Source of the DNA: Sphingobacteriales bacterium 44-15
GTDB taxonomy: Bacteria > Bacteroidota > Bacteroidia > Chitinophagales > Chitinophagaceae
DNA length: 64,000 nucleotides
Direction: 5' to 3'
Assembly (NCBI GenBank): GCA_001899685.1
Contig: MKWG01000006.1
Coordinates: 1-64,000 of the forward strand
The notes beneath the pieces were generated by a model that was not told the DNA's origin, made no database searches, and was given only the letters and a program-made list of their open reading frames with translations. The position numbers and the translations under genes were made by a program. Below are positions 46,239 to 55,272 of this stretch, in pieces (the stretch's first letter is position 1; the number at the start of each line of letters is the position of its first letter).

Positions 46239-46496
46239 CTATTTACGGCTTTCGTAAAAATCCTTCTTCTTTTTTTTGGAAAGTGCCCTGGTCTTATATT
46301 CAGCGGGACCTTCGGCAACCATGCTTACCCAGTCTTCTATGGGTATATGCTCAATATTGTTGTGCTGCCCCGTATTAATTACCTTTTGGAGGAGTATTTC
46401 GGTAAGCCGCGACAGGCTCAAACCCTGGGATTCGGCATATTTTTTTGCCTTTTCAATAACAACGGCATTAAAGCTTAAAGTAACTTTGGCATCCAT
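46239..46496 (-). CDS. Ribbon-helix-helix-type antitoxin (DUF6364-like)
   Basis: Protein of 85 residues from the ATG at 46496; a longer frame to 46598 would add a hydrophobic stretch foreign to the family. The N-terminal part (KVTLSFNAVVIEKAKKYAES, then SLSRLTEILL) fits a ribbon-helix-helix DNA-binding fold. The C-terminal half (EDWVSMVAEGPAEYK, then a lysine-rich tail) is the likely toxin-binding part. It should neutralise the PIN-domain toxin encoded next and repress the pair. A palindrome inside its promoter supports autoregulation. Confidence 0.82.
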   Translation of the reverse strand: MDAKVTLSFNAVVIEKAKKYAESQGLSLSRLTEILLQKVINTGQHNNIEHIPIEDWVSMVAEGPAEYKTRALSKKKKKDFYESRK

Positions 46497-46514
46497 GGCA
46501 GCATATTTATACCA

Positions 46515-46548
46515 CAAAGATAAAAAAATTATACGTATAAAAAGACAA
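46515..46548 (-). promoter_or_regulatory. Promoter of the toxin-antitoxin pair with a palindromic operator
   Basis: The minus strand has TTG (46548-46546) and TATCTTTG (46522-46515), 23 bp apart, a Bacteroidota-type promoter about 20 bp before the antitoxin ATG. Between the two elements is a perfect 12-bp palindrome, TTATACGTATAA (46529-46540), placed where a bound repressor would block RNA polymerase. Confidence 0.5.
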
Positions 46549-46557
46549 TATTGAAAA

Positions 46558-48375
46558 ATGTTTATAATAAAACGGTATTGCCTGCCGGCATGTATCATGC
46601 TCTGGGCGCGATCATTTGCCCAGTCCCCTGTTGCTATTCATGCAACCGACTTTGGTGTAAAAGCCAATAGTTATGAAAATGCCGCGCCGGCGCTGCGACG
46701 AACCATAGATGCCTGCAAGCAGTACCCCGCGTCTGTGTTGATGCTGCCTCCCGGCCGTATTGATATATGGCCCGATAGCGCTGATAAACGGGAATTGTAC
46801 ATTTCAAATACTACCGAGAACGATACCCGCAGCAAAATAAAAAATATAGCGCTGCTGCTGGAGCGCTGCAATAATATTACCATAGAAGGGCATGGAACAC
46901 TTATAATCCTGCATGGCAAAATGCTGTCATTTGCCTTACTTAAATGTAATAATATAAAAATCCGGCGCCTCGCCTTTGATTATGAGCGGCCAACCATGAG
47001 TGAGATCATCATTGAATCTGTCAGCAGGAACCGCATCGAAACTGTTTTTCATCCCGACTCCCGTTTTTCCGTGGATAGTGGTAAGCTAAGCCTGTATGGT
47101 GAAGGATGGAAGGTGCACGACTATCATACTATCCTTTTTGATCCTGTGAGCGACCGCCTGCATTACAGCAGCCTGCAGCCCTTATTGGGAGCAACAGCCC
47201 GGCAAAAAGGACCGCATCGTGTCGTTTTTGAAGGTGATTTTGAAAAAGTATCTTATAAAGCGGGCGATGTGCTGACTGTGCGGGATCCCTACCGTGATAA
47301 CTGTGGCGGTTTTATTGAGCAAAGTAAGAACGTAGAATTATATGATGTGAAAATGCATTATATGCATGGTTTGGGCATTGTTTCCCAGTTTTCTGAAAAT
47401 ATAGCATTGAGGAAAGTTATTGTTGCACCCCGGCCGGAAAGCGGAAGGATCGTTGCAGCTTTCGCTGATTGTTTTCATTTTTCCGGTTGCCGGGGTAAGG
47501 TTGTCATAGACAGTTGCTATACATCCGGTGCCCATGATGACCCGGTGAATGTACATGGTACACATTTGCAAATAACCGGGATTGATGAAGCGGGGAAAAT
47601 AACCGTTCGCTTTATGCATGATCAGACTTATGGATTTCCTGCATTTTCCGCAGGAGACAGCATTGCTTTTATTGAGCCCCAAACCCTGTTACCCAAAGGT
47701 ACGGCGATAGTAAAATCGGCCGTGCTGATGAATAAACGCGAGATGGAGCTCGAATTAAATTTGCCGGTGCCGGCATATCTCAAAGCAGGTTTGTGCATAG
47801 AAAATTTAACCTGGACCCCCGAAGTGCAGATCACTAACAGCCGGTTTGAGCGCACCAACACAAGGGGAATCCTGGTAACTACACGACGGAAAGTACTTAT
47901 CGAAAACAATGTGTTTTATCACACTGGTATGTATCCTATCCTTATTGCCGACGATGCCAGCAGTTGGTTTGAATCAGGAGCCGTGCAGGATGTTACCATC
48001 CGGAATAACCTCTTTGAAGGCTGTGGCTATAACAGCGGAAGCGGAGCCATCAATATCGCTCCTGAAAATCATGAACGGGTAGCGGGATACTATGTGCATC
48101 ATAATATCCGGATCACCGGCAATACTTTTAAAACACTGGATGGCAAAGCGCTCTCTGCAAAAAGTGTAGATGGCTTGCAGTTCACCGGCAATAAAATATC
48201 TGCAAATGAACAATTAGATAAAACAATACTGAAAAGCCCCATATCATTGGATGCCTGTACCAATGTGATCATCAAAAAGAACCAGGTAACAGACCCTGTT
48301 GGGAAAACAATTGATTTGTCGGGAATGAGCGCAAGAGATATCCGAACGGACTGGAAGCTTAACAGAAAACCCTGA
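46558..48375 (+). CDS. GH110 alpha-1,3-galactosidase-like protein
   Basis: Secreted protein of 605 residues (signal peptide 1-21, ending SFAQS) with a right-handed parallel beta-helix. Repeated strand-turn units such as NNITIEGHGTL, NNIKIRRLAFDY and KNVELYDVKMHYM run through it, and the motif GAHDDPVNVHG (324-334) matches the HDDxxNVHG region with the catalytic aspartates of GH110. This family removes terminal alpha-1,3-linked galactose, as in blood-group B or related glycans. It is divergent from the toxin-antitoxin pair across 61 bp and stands alone, without a SusC/SusD pair directly attached; locus 3 is the nearest. Confidence 0.87.
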   Translation: MFIIKRYCLPACIMLWARSFAQSPVAIHATDFGVKANSYENAAPALRRTIDACKQYPASVLMLPPGRIDIWPDSADKRELYISNTTENDTRSKIKNIALLLERCNNITIEGHGTLIILHGKMLSFALLKCNNIKIRRLAFDYERPTMSEIIIESVSRNRIETVFHPDSRFSVDSGKLSLYGEGWKVHDYHTILFDPVSDRLHYSSLQPLLGATARQKGPHRVVFEGDFEKVSYKAGDVLTVRDPYRDNCGGFIEQSKNVELYDVKMHYMHGLGIVSQFSENIALRKVIVAPRPESGRIVAAFADCFHFSGCRGKVVIDSCYTSGAHDDPVNVHGTHLQITGIDEAGKITVRFMHDQTYGFPAFSAGDSIAFIEPQTLLPKGTAIVKSAVLMNKREMELELNLPVPAYLKAGLCIENLTWTPEVQITNSRFERTNTRGILVTTRRKVLIENNVFYHTGMYPILIADDASSWFESGAVQDVTIRNNLFEGCGYNSGSGAINIAPENHERVAGYYVHHNIRITGNTFKTLDGKALSAKSVDGLQFTGNKISANEQLDKTILKSPISLDACTNVIIKKNQVTDPVGKTIDLSGMSARDIRTDWKLNRKP

Positions 48376-48684
48376 TCAGACCTGATCAATAGTAAATAAA
48401 CGGATTCATCATATTATTGGCGCCGCTGCTGAGCGCTGCTGCCTACCTGTGAATTAACGAAGTGGCATACGTTGAAACCATTGATAAAACCTGGATGATG
48501 ACAACAGGAGCTCCCTAAGCTAAAACTTCAAAGCACCTCTTTCTCCTTACATTTCTGTTATATCAAATCATGAGCAAAGCCCTCACGTGCTACAGGATTT
48601 TTGGACAAGTATCTCTGAATTTTGGATAAAAACTAATCCACTGCATTTTGCAACTTTGCATTAACCTTTAAATGATACAAAGCA
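48376..48684. other. 309-bp gap before the efflux operon
   Basis: No gene was seen. The segment should hold the promoter of the TolC/HlyD/permease operon. TTTTGG and ATTTTGC words occur at about 48610-48650, but none forms a full TTG-TAnnTTTG pair. A short direct repeat CGCTGCTG is at 48424-48442. Confidence 0.5.
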
Positions 48685-50046
48685 ATGAAAAAGCTGTTTC
48701 TTTCGTGGGTGTTGTTATTGGGTATAATACAAACCCACGCTCAATTTTTTAATAAGGAGGTTAAACAATTGTATAGCAGGGCTGTTGAAAAAAACGATAC
48801 GCTCCAATTGTACCATCTTCAAAAAGAACAAACGGGAGTTGATATACAGTCTGCCCGTTTTAATTATCTGCCTAAAGTGGCCTTCACCGGAACATATACC
48901 CGCCTTAATGATGATATTGTGTTTCCTGAAAATCTTCAAACTCTTTTAATGGGTACCCAGGCCTTACTGATTAAAGAAAAAATTGGTTTGGATTTCAACA
49001 GCAGCCTGCCTCCGGGTATAGAGCTGCAGCAGGTTGACCCTATTCAACGGAAGAACATTTTAAAAGCCAATGTAAATGCGCAATGGTTGCTGTTCAGCGG
49101 TTTTAAGGTAGGCAATGCGGTTAAGGCTTACCGGCACCAGCAATCGGCATATGATCAGTTGTCTGCCAAACAGCAAACCAAATTATGGCTGGATATAGCA
49201 GAAGTATATGATAAAATGGCATTAATAAACAGCTCTGATGCTATCATCCATTCTTCCGAAAAAATGCTGCAGGAGCAAACGAGGTTTGTTATGACCGCTA
49301 TACAAAACGGTTTGGCTACTCCGCTTGAAAGAAAACGTATTGAGCTGGCGCAGCAAAAATTAGATATGAAGAAGCTGGAAAACAAAACCAATATGCAGTT
49401 GCTCCGCTTTAAAATGCACCAGCTCACAGGTGTTGCAGAAGAAGAACTGCAAATACTTCACCCGGAATTAATACCCGCTGCCTATACCGCAACAGATGTT
49501 GCTGACACCAGGCCTGAAATTAAAGCCCTGGATGAAGGTATTGCCGCAACCCGGTATATGCAAAAAGCTGCCCTGGCAGATTATGTGCCCAAAGTAGCCG
49601 CATTCGGACAATATGAACTAAGGGATAAAGATCTTTCACTGCTCGACCCGGTTTGGTATGCCGGCGTCAGGCTGCAGTGGAATCTTTTTGATGGCTTTGC
49701 TGCAAGAAATAATGCCAGGAAAGCCCAGCTCCAAAGACAGCAACTGGAAGTGCAGAAAAAAGCTGCACAGGATATGATAACGCTGGGGCAGGATAAATTG
49801 AGAGAAGATTACCTGCTGGCAACCCAAAAACTTACTTTAAAGCAGGCAGAAATAAAGTTGACAGAAGACACTTATGATTTTGTAAATAAACAATATCAAA
49901 ACGGGCTTTCTTCTTTAAACGACGTGCTGGATGCAATGAACGACATTGAAAAATCAAAGTTCGATTATCAGCAGGCGCTGTACGAGCAACGCCAGGCAGG
50001 CCTAAAAGCCGCAGATATAAATGGCACTTTATTGAATAACCTGTAG
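48685..50046 (+). CDS. TolC-family outer-membrane efflux protein
   Basis: Protein of 453 residues with a signal peptide (MKKLFLSWVLLLGIIQTHAQ). Two OEP repeats are visible: long helices (for example 165-235) flanking strand segments NANAQWLLFSGFKVGNAV and ALADYVPKVAAFGQYELRD, with RLQWNLFDGFAARNNARKAQ in the second half. It forms the trimeric channel-tunnel of a tripartite exporter. An adaptor (23 bp downstream) and an inner-membrane permease follow in the same operon. Confidence 0.92.
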   Translation: MKKLFLSWVLLLGIIQTHAQFFNKEVKQLYSRAVEKNDTLQLYHLQKEQTGVDIQSARFNYLPKVAFTGTYTRLNDDIVFPENLQTLLMGTQALLIKEKIGLDFNSSLPPGIELQQVDPIQRKNILKANVNAQWLLFSGFKVGNAVKAYRHQQSAYDQLSAKQQTKLWLDIAEVYDKMALINSSDAIIHSSEKMLQEQTRFVMTAIQNGLATPLERKRIELAQQKLDMKKLENKTNMQLLRFKMHQLTGVAEEELQILHPELIPAAYTATDVADTRPEIKALDEGIAATRYMQKAALADYVPKVAAFGQYELRDKDLSLLDPVWYAGVRLQWNLFDGFAARNNARKAQLQRQQLEVQKKAAQDMITLGQDKLREDYLLATQKLTLKQAEIKLTEDTYDFVNKQYQNGLSSLNDVLDAMNDIEKSKFDYQQALYEQRQAGLKAADINGTLLNNL

Positions 50047-50069
50047 TACTCATTTTAAAAATAAAAACA

Positions 50070-51029
50070 ATGAAACATTCTTATATAAATATCATATCAC
50101 TATCCATATTTGCATTGGTTGCCTGCAACACAAAACAGCAAACGCCTTCCACACCCGAAGGAAAAGTAAAACTGGAAAGTATAAGTGTTACTTCTAAAAT
50201 AGCGGGTCGCATAGCAAAGATAGCAGTGCAGGAAGGCCAGCTTGTACATAAAGGAGATACGCTGGCTGTTATTGATGTACCTGAGTTAGATGCTAAACTT
50301 GAACAGGCAAATGGCGCCATTGTTAGCGCAGAAGGCCAGTTGGATATGGCGCGTCGCGGAGCTACAGGCGATCAGTTGGCACAGTTACAAAGCCAGTTAG
50401 ATGCCGCACTGGCACAGCTTGATTTTGCACAGCAGTCCTATACACGGATGGAAAACATGTTTAAGGATTCTTTGGTGCCTGCTCAAAAATTCGACGAAGT
50501 AAAATCAAAATACCTTGCTGCGCAGGCGCAGGTAGCTGCCATTAAAGCCAAACAAAAAGAAGTAGCCAAAGCAAGACCCGAAGTGATCAACAGCGCTAAG
50601 GGACAGGTTGAAAGAGCTTTGGGCGCACGCAATGAAGTATTGCAGGCAGCTAAGGAAACAGTAATTACGGCGCCGGCCGATATGCTGCTGGAAAGCGTTA
50701 CCCTTAAAGAAGGCGAGCTTGCAACGCCGGGGTATGCCCTGTTTACGGGATACAAACAGGGTGAAGCTTATTTCAGGTTTACTATAGGTGAAAAAGCAAT
50801 CAACAATTATCCTGTTGGCAAAGAAGTAAAAGTTACGGTGCCCGGCACAGGCAAAACCATTGCTGCAAAAATAGCTATGGTAAAACAATTGCCACGCTAT
50901 GCAGACAATACCAGCACGGCGCCCAACCGTGAGATTGGCGAAGCGTTTTACGAATTGAAGATGAAACCGTTGCAGCCTGATGAAGCCGCAGGATTATATA
51001 ATAACTCAACCGTATTGCTGCAACAGTAG
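50070..51029 (+). CDS. HlyD-family membrane-fusion lipoprotein
   Basis: Protein of 319 residues with a lipoprotein signal (Cys19 in ALVACNT). Order: biotinyl-lipoyl strand (VTSKIAGRIAKIAVQEGQLVHKGDTLAVID, about 40-70), coiled-coil hairpin (about 75-205, rich in Ala and Gln), second lipoyl half (TAPADMLLESVTLKEGELATPG), beta-barrel. It links the TolC channel to the permease. It lies 20 bp before the permease start, in one operon with TolC. Confidence 0.92.
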   Translation: MKHSYINIISLSIFALVACNTKQQTPSTPEGKVKLESISVTSKIAGRIAKIAVQEGQLVHKGDTLAVIDVPELDAKLEQANGAIVSAEGQLDMARRGATGDQLAQLQSQLDAALAQLDFAQQSYTRMENMFKDSLVPAQKFDEVKSKYLAAQAQVAAIKAKQKEVAKARPEVINSAKGQVERALGARNEVLQAAKETVITAPADMLLESVTLKEGELATPGYALFTGYKQGEAYFRFTIGEKAINNYPVGKEVKVTVPGTGKTIAAKIAMVKQLPRYADNTSTAPNREIGEAFYELKMKPLQPDEAAGLYNNSTVLLQQ

Positions 51030-51048
51030 TCACCCAAATATTACTACA

Positions 51049-52230
51049 ATGAAACAATTTATTCAATTATTAAATACAGAGTGGAAGCGCATATTTTCTA
51101 ATAATGTGCTGGTGATGATATTTTTTGGCGCGCCGTTGCTGTACGGTATTATCACCATCAATATGTATAAAAAGGGTAAGGTAACCAAGATGGAAATTGT
51201 GGTGATTGATGAAGATAATACCGCTACCAGCGGAAAAGTTATAGACGCCCTCAACGATAATGAGAGCATAGCCGTAGCCAAAGTTCAATTCAGCAACGGC
51301 AATATTGCAAAAGAAATACCTTCTAAAGAATATGTGGCAGTATTAAGCATTCCGGAAGGATTTGAAGCGGATATTATGCAAAAACGTTACCCGGAAATAA
51401 TGGTAGACATTAATACCGCCAACCTGGTAACGGCCAATTTTGCAACCCGCGCCATACAAACTGTTTTAGGTACCATTAACGCAGGTATAGAAATTGAAGC
51501 CTTAAAAAAAGCCGGAACACCTGCCTCCATAGCACCCCTGCGATATGAACCTTTTAAGGTTAACTATAACCGGTTTTATAACCCTTCGGGTAATTATATG
51601 AACCTGATGATACCCGGTATATTAGGCACCGTTATGCAGCAGGTTATATTTCTGGCACTGGCATTGGTATTTGCCCGGGATTTTGAAGACGGCTATTTTA
51701 ATGAACTGGTAAAAGCCAGCCGCTCTTCTTTGTATCATATTTCCCTTAAAATGCTGCCCTTTGTATTGCTTACCGCGTTTATGTGGTTGGTCACCGGTTT
51801 GTTTTATGTAATATATGATATTGATATCCCGGTTTTTACCCCGGAGGTAGCGTTGCTGGTTACGGTATTCAGCTTTGCCTGTATTTTTCTGGGTATGTTA
51901 TTTTCTGTAGCCATCCCCAGCCAGTTAAAGGCAACAGAACTGTTAATGGTTATCGCTACACCATCGTTCCTGCTTAGTGGTTACACATGGCCGTTACAAA
52001 GCATGCCGTCATGGATAAGGGCTATTGCTGAAAGCTTACCATTGACACATTTTCTGGCAGGGTTCAGAAAACTGTCGGTATATGGCGGTACACTGGCAGA
52101 TATTTACCCTCAGCTTAAGGCACTCAGCATTACGGCTATAATTTGTTTTGTGTTAATGACTATTATCCTTCAATGTAAAATAAGGAAGGCATCAGTGAAG
52201 GCACAGGCAGTAGTGAAAGCAATGGGATGA
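51049..52230 (+). CDS. ABC-2-type transporter permease
   Basis: Protein of 393 residues from the ATG at 51049; a longer frame reaching back into the HlyD gene is unlikely. It has an N-terminal membrane segment (VLVMIFFGAPLLYGIITI), a periplasmic domain of about 150 residues (EIVVIDEDNTATSGKV), and five C-terminal segments, with NLMIPGILGTVMQQ and LLSGYTWPLQSMP, the layout of the YhhJ/YbhR-type exporters. No ATPase gene is linked, and only one permease gene is present where two are common. It should partner TolC and HlyD to export a drug or lipid-like compound; the substrate is unknown. Confidence 0.88.
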   Translation: MKQFIQLLNTEWKRIFSNNVLVMIFFGAPLLYGIITINMYKKGKVTKMEIVVIDEDNTATSGKVIDALNDNESIAVAKVQFSNGNIAKEIPSKEYVAVLSIPEGFEADIMQKRYPEIMVDINTANLVTANFATRAIQTVLGTINAGIEIEALKKAGTPASIAPLRYEPFKVNYNRFYNPSGNYMNLMIPGILGTVMQQVIFLALALVFARDFEDGYFNELVKASRSSLYHISLKMLPFVLLTAFMWLVTGLFYVIYDIDIPVFTPEVALLVTVFSFACIFLGMLFSVAIPSQLKATELLMVIATPSFLLSGYTWPLQSMPSWIRAIAESLPLTHFLAGFRKLSVYGGTLADIYPQLKALSITAIICFVLMTIILQCKIRKASVKAQAVVKAMG

Positions 52231-52245
52231 TCATTTAGAGGTGAG

Positions 52246-52270
52246 GCCCGGGATTTCCCGGGCTTTTTTT
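52246..52270 (+). terminator. Terminator of the efflux operon
   Basis: Perfect 7-bp G+C stem GCCCGGG/CCCGGGC (52246-52252 with 52257-52263) with loop ATTT, then seven T's. It lies 15 bp after the permease stop and before the AraC gene. Confidence 0.88.
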
Positions 52271-52309
52271 ATTGCCATGCAGTTAGTGTAAACCGATTTT
52301 TTTATTATT

Positions 52310-53218
52310 ATGGATAATTTTGCTGCCAGATCAACAATAAACGATTTGGCGAACAATACAAAAAACATCAGCACAACGCTTCAACTGTTTGGATTACAGG
52401 AACAGGGGGCTTCTTATTTTATTTCTGAAGGAGCTGCGATTATGATGTACCCCGAAGAAGGTTTCAGAGCTGATTATTATATTTATGCTATTTGTCTTTC
52501 GGGCACGGCAGACATAGCATTAAATGGTGAAAGGATCAAACTTAAGAAGGATGATTTTTTTGCCGTTATCCCTTCTACCGCAATACAGGTTTTGGGGCAT
52601 AGCTCAGCATTTAAAATTAAAGTGCTTTTATTTGAGCGCGGCTTTTTATTAAAAAATGTATCCGATACCAGACAACTGGAGCAACTCGGATTTTTTAATT
52701 ATGATACCCTGGCGCATATTCATCTCATCAGTACCGAAGCCGTTTTTTTGAAAGAAAAGCTTGATGCATTGGGCGCTAAATCAAAAACCACCGGTATATT
52801 TCACGATACCATAATACAAAGCCTTATTATAAACCTGCTGTTTGAAACCGCCGAAATTTATTTTAGGTATACAGGAGCTACAAAAAAGAAAGCCCTGAAT
52901 AATGAAGAGCTGTTATTTATGAAATTTATAAAGCTCCTTCAATACAATTTCAAATCTGAAAAGCAACTTGACTTTTATACGCGAAAATTATTTATTACCG
53001 ACAAATACCTGATAGATATCTGCAAAAAAGTGGCCGGTAAAACTCCTGGTACTTTGATAGCAGAAGCTGTATTAGCGGAAGCCAGATTATTACTTGCACT
53101 GCCGGAGTACAATGTCAGTTCGGTTAGTGCTGAGCTGCAATATAGTTCCGTTGCCGCTTTCAGTAAGTTCTTCCGGAAGCATACCGGCATATCGCCGGTT
53201 GAGTATAAAAATAAATAG
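52310..53218 (+). CDS. AraC-family transcriptional regulator
   Basis: Protein of 302 residues. The N-terminal half fits a cupin-type sensor (SGTADIALNGERIKLKKDDFFAVIP, about 70-95). The C-terminal AraC domain (about 205-300) has two helix-turn-helix motifs, the second ending SVAAFSKFFRKHTGISPVEYKNK, the classic AraC signature. It lies downstream of the TolC/HlyD/permease operon, separated by a terminator, and probably regulates it in response to a small molecule. Confidence 0.92.
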   Translation: MDNFAARSTINDLANNTKNISTTLQLFGLQEQGASYFISEGAAIMMYPEEGFRADYYIYAICLSGTADIALNGERIKLKKDDFFAVIPSTAIQVLGHSSAFKIKVLLFERGFLLKNVSDTRQLEQLGFFNYDTLAHIHLISTEAVFLKEKLDALGAKSKTTGIFHDTIIQSLIINLLFETAEIYFRYTGATKKKALNNEELLFMKFIKLLQYNFKSEKQLDFYTRKLFITDKYLIDICKKVAGKTPGTLIAEAVLAEARLLLALPEYNVSSVSAELQYSSVAAFSKFFRKHTGISPVEYKNK

Positions 53219-53535
53219 GTAAGAATACTGCATCAAATATCATAGAGCAGGAAGATTGAAGTGAATGAACAGGGTTAAAATTTTTTCAACAATCCATAAG
53301 TTGTTCCAGCATTACGTTCTGAGGCATTTTACAGGATAATGCCGGCTGGAATTGCGGATAGAGGCAGACAAGTAGATGAATGGAAATTTTAACCTGGTTT
53401 CGGAAGTTTTGAGAGGTAAACTATTTTTGCTTTTTTGTTAGTGAAAGTTCTTTGACCTCACAAATCATCAAACCGATTGAAATAATTAGGCTTCGAGAAA
53501 TAGTTTTGTTTGAAAATTGTTTGAAAATCTGCGAA
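53219..53535. other. 317-bp gap between the AraC gene and the tRNA terminator
   Basis: I see no gene, strong hairpin or promoter here. The AraC gene ends on the plus strand and the tRNA unit ends on the minus strand, so this is a convergent spacer. Composition is A+T-rich toward 53400-53530. Confidence 0.5.
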
Positions 53536-53564
53536 AATAAAAAAGGTCGCATAAAAGCGACCTT
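53536..53564 (-). terminator. Terminator after tRNA-Leu
   Basis: Perfect 8-bp stem AAGGTCGC/GCGACCTT (53543-53550 with 53557-53564), loop of 6, followed on the minus strand by UUUUUUAUUUUC. It lies about 20 bp after the 3' end of tRNA-Leu. Confidence 0.85.
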
Positions 53565-53584
53565 CATAACTGATTGATTCAGCG

Positions 53585-53670
53585 TGCCCCGGAACGGAGT
53601 TGAACCGTTACTCGCGTTGCGGCGAACAGGATTTTAAGTCCTGCGTGTCTACCAATTCCACCACCGGGGC
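53585..53670 (-). tRNA. tRNA-Leu (anticodon TAA)
   Basis: 86-nt cloverleaf on the minus strand: acceptor GCCCCGG pairs with CCGGGGC, discriminator A, anticodon stem CAGGA/TCCTG around loop CTTAAAA, so anticodon TAA reads UUA codons. The long variable arm is that of a class II tRNA, as expected for Leu. CCA is not encoded. It lies 46 bp downstream of tRNA-Gly. Confidence 0.95.
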
Positions 53671-53679
53671 ATATAGTCC

Positions 53680-53708
53680 AAAAAAAATCCCCTCGCATCA
53701 CGAGAGGA
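53680..53708 (-). terminator. Terminator-like hairpin between tRNA-Gly and tRNA-Leu
   Basis: On the minus strand, stem TCCTCTCG/CGAGGGGA (7 of 8 pairs; 53708-53701 with 53695-53688) with loop TGATG is followed by eight U's (53687-53680). It begins 9 bp after the 3' end of tRNA-Gly. It could separate the two tRNA genes or serve partly as a processing signal. Confidence 0.7.
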
Positions 53709-53716
53709 CTTTCCTG

Positions 53717-53789
<73 letters not shown>

Positions 53790-53853
53790 ATGATATAAAA
53801 AATTATAAAGAACTTCTGTTACCTTCCCCATCGCTCCTGCGCGTGCGGGGTTG

Positions 53854-53884
53854 CAAAATTAAGGATTGCAGCTGAACGGCAAAA
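53854..53884 (-). promoter_or_regulatory. Promoter of the tRNA-Gly/tRNA-Leu unit
   Basis: The minus strand has TTTTG (53884-53880) and, 18 bp on, TAATTTTG (53861-53854), a good match to the Bacteroidota -33/-7 consensus. Transcription would begin near 53847, about 57 bp before tRNA-Gly. Confidence 0.55.
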
Positions 53885-53911
53885 TTTTTCTCAATACAAA
53901 TCGCCTTTATT

Positions 53912-54130
53912 TTATTTGTATTTAGGCGTATAAAGAGTATTCTCAGGGACTACCACTTTGGGTTTCCCTTTATAGCGGTGCTGGTAAAGCCCCCAGCTTC
54001 CCCCGATCAAAAAAGCAACTATGCTTACTACCTGCATGTAAAACAGAAACCTTGATGAAGTCACCCAGCTCCAGGCAAAATCTTTTTTACTGCTGTCGGG
54101 GATGTCATGCGCAAGAATGTTATCTTCCAT
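53912..54130 (-). CDS. Small single-pass membrane protein, unknown
   Basis: Protein of 72 residues from an ATG. A polar N-terminus (MEDNILAHDIPDSSKKDFAW) precedes one membrane segment (FLFYMQVVSIVAFLIGGSWGLY, about 29-50) and a basic, proline-containing tail (KGKPKVVVPENTLYTPKYK). The sharp transmembrane segment and positive tail argue that it is real. I do not recognise a family. It is followed on the same strand by the tRNA unit and lies 47 bp downstream of the glycosyltransferase gene. Confidence 0.7.
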   Translation of the reverse strand: MEDNILAHDIPDSSKKDFAWSWVTSSRFLFYMQVVSIVAFLIGGSWGLYQHRYKGKPKVVVPENTLYTPKYK

Positions 54131-54177
54131 AATATTAAATTATGTATTTGCTGCAAAAATAGCGGTTAAGGAACAAA

Positions 54178-55212
54178 CTACCGGGGTTTAGACGCAATTA
54201 TTTGTTCAAATTTTTTCCTGCGCTTTATGAAATATTGCCATATAATGCTCCCTTCGTATACTCCATGCGGCTTCGCAGATCTTTTGGCAGGGAAAAAGCG
54301 TTTATCCTTTCCGGAAAACAGCCACCGGTAGAAAAACCCATGTGCTTTTAATATTACTGCTACATTCGCAGGCTTACCGGCCAACAACTCTTTTATCCCG
54401 CTCACTCCGTCGAGTATCATCCGCAATGGCAGTTTCCATATTTTTTCCGCACCACCAAGATTTTTATACAGCATCATCAGGCTGTTGCGGTAATTGAGAT
54501 ATACTTTTCTGGGGCTGCCCTGCGGAAGGCTTCCTCCCCCTACATGATATACCACCGATGCCGGGCACACATATACAAGATAGCCCGCCAGTTGCATGCG
54601 CCAGCACAGGTCTACTTCTTCCTGGTGGGCAAAAAACAACTCATCAAGCCCGTTCATCTCGTGATATACCGCCGCTTTCACAAACATGGCACAACCCGAA
54701 GCCCAGAATACGGGAGAATCATCATTATATTGCCCTTCGTCTTTTTCACAACTGTCAAATATGCGCCCGCGGCAAAAAGGATAGCCGAAGTCATCTATCC
54801 ATCCTCCGCTACCACCCGCATATTCGAAAAGCTCAGGCTGGTGGTAAGATAAAATTTTCGGCTGGCAAGCTGCAATCAGGGGCTGCTCTTCCATTAACCG
54901 GATCACCGGCTCTATCCATCCCGGCGTTACCTGCACGTCGGAGTTGAGGAGCACATAATAATCAGCCTGTACCTGTTTCAATGCTGTATTGTACCCTTTT
55001 GCGAAACCTTCGTTTGCCGGGCTGCGCAATTGCACTACCAATGGATAGTGCATACTGAGCCATTCAGGCGAATCATCGGTAGAGCCGTTATCCGCGATTA
55101 TTACCCGTAATGACGGATAGGTGGATGCCAATACGGAAGGGAGGAATTGCTCAAGAAATTCCCTGCCGTTCCAGTTTAAGATCACTACAGCTACCGAAGG
55201 ATAATGTGACAA
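54178..55212 (-). CDS. Glycosyltransferase family 2 (rhamnosyltransferase-like)
   Basis: Protein of 344 residues starting at a TTG (an in-frame stop lies ten nt upstream and no ATG is available). GT-A fold: SVAVVILNWNGREFL, VIIADNGSTDDSPEWL, NEGFAKGYNTAL and LLNSDVQVTPGWI (nucleotide/metal site), then FFAHQEEVDLCWRMQLAGY. This resembles dTDP-rhamnosyl and related transferases of cell-surface polysaccharide synthesis. A basic C-terminal helix may touch the membrane. It is divergent from the histidine kinase gene. Confidence 0.9.
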   Translation of the reverse strand: MSHYPSVAVVILNWNGREFLEQFLPSVLASTYPSLRVIIADNGSTDDSPEWLSMHYPLVVQLRSPANEGFAKGYNTALKQVQADYYVLLNSDVQVTPGWIEPVIRLMEEQPLIAACQPKILSYHQPELFEYAGGSGGWIDDFGYPFCRGRIFDSCEKDEGQYNDDSPVFWASGCAMFVKAAVYHEMNGLDELFFAHQEEVDLCWRMQLAGYLVYVCPASVVYHVGGGSLPQGSPRKVYLNYRNSLMMLYKNLGGAEKIWKLPLRMILDGVSGIKELLAGKPANVAVILKAHGFFYRWLFSGKDKRFFPAKRSAKPHGVYEGSIIWQYFIKRRKKFEQIIASKPR

Positions 55213-55272
55213 TACCGCTAATTATTTTCCAAAAATAAAGGATGCTGCTAACTGTTTTGCTATTTTTAAAAT

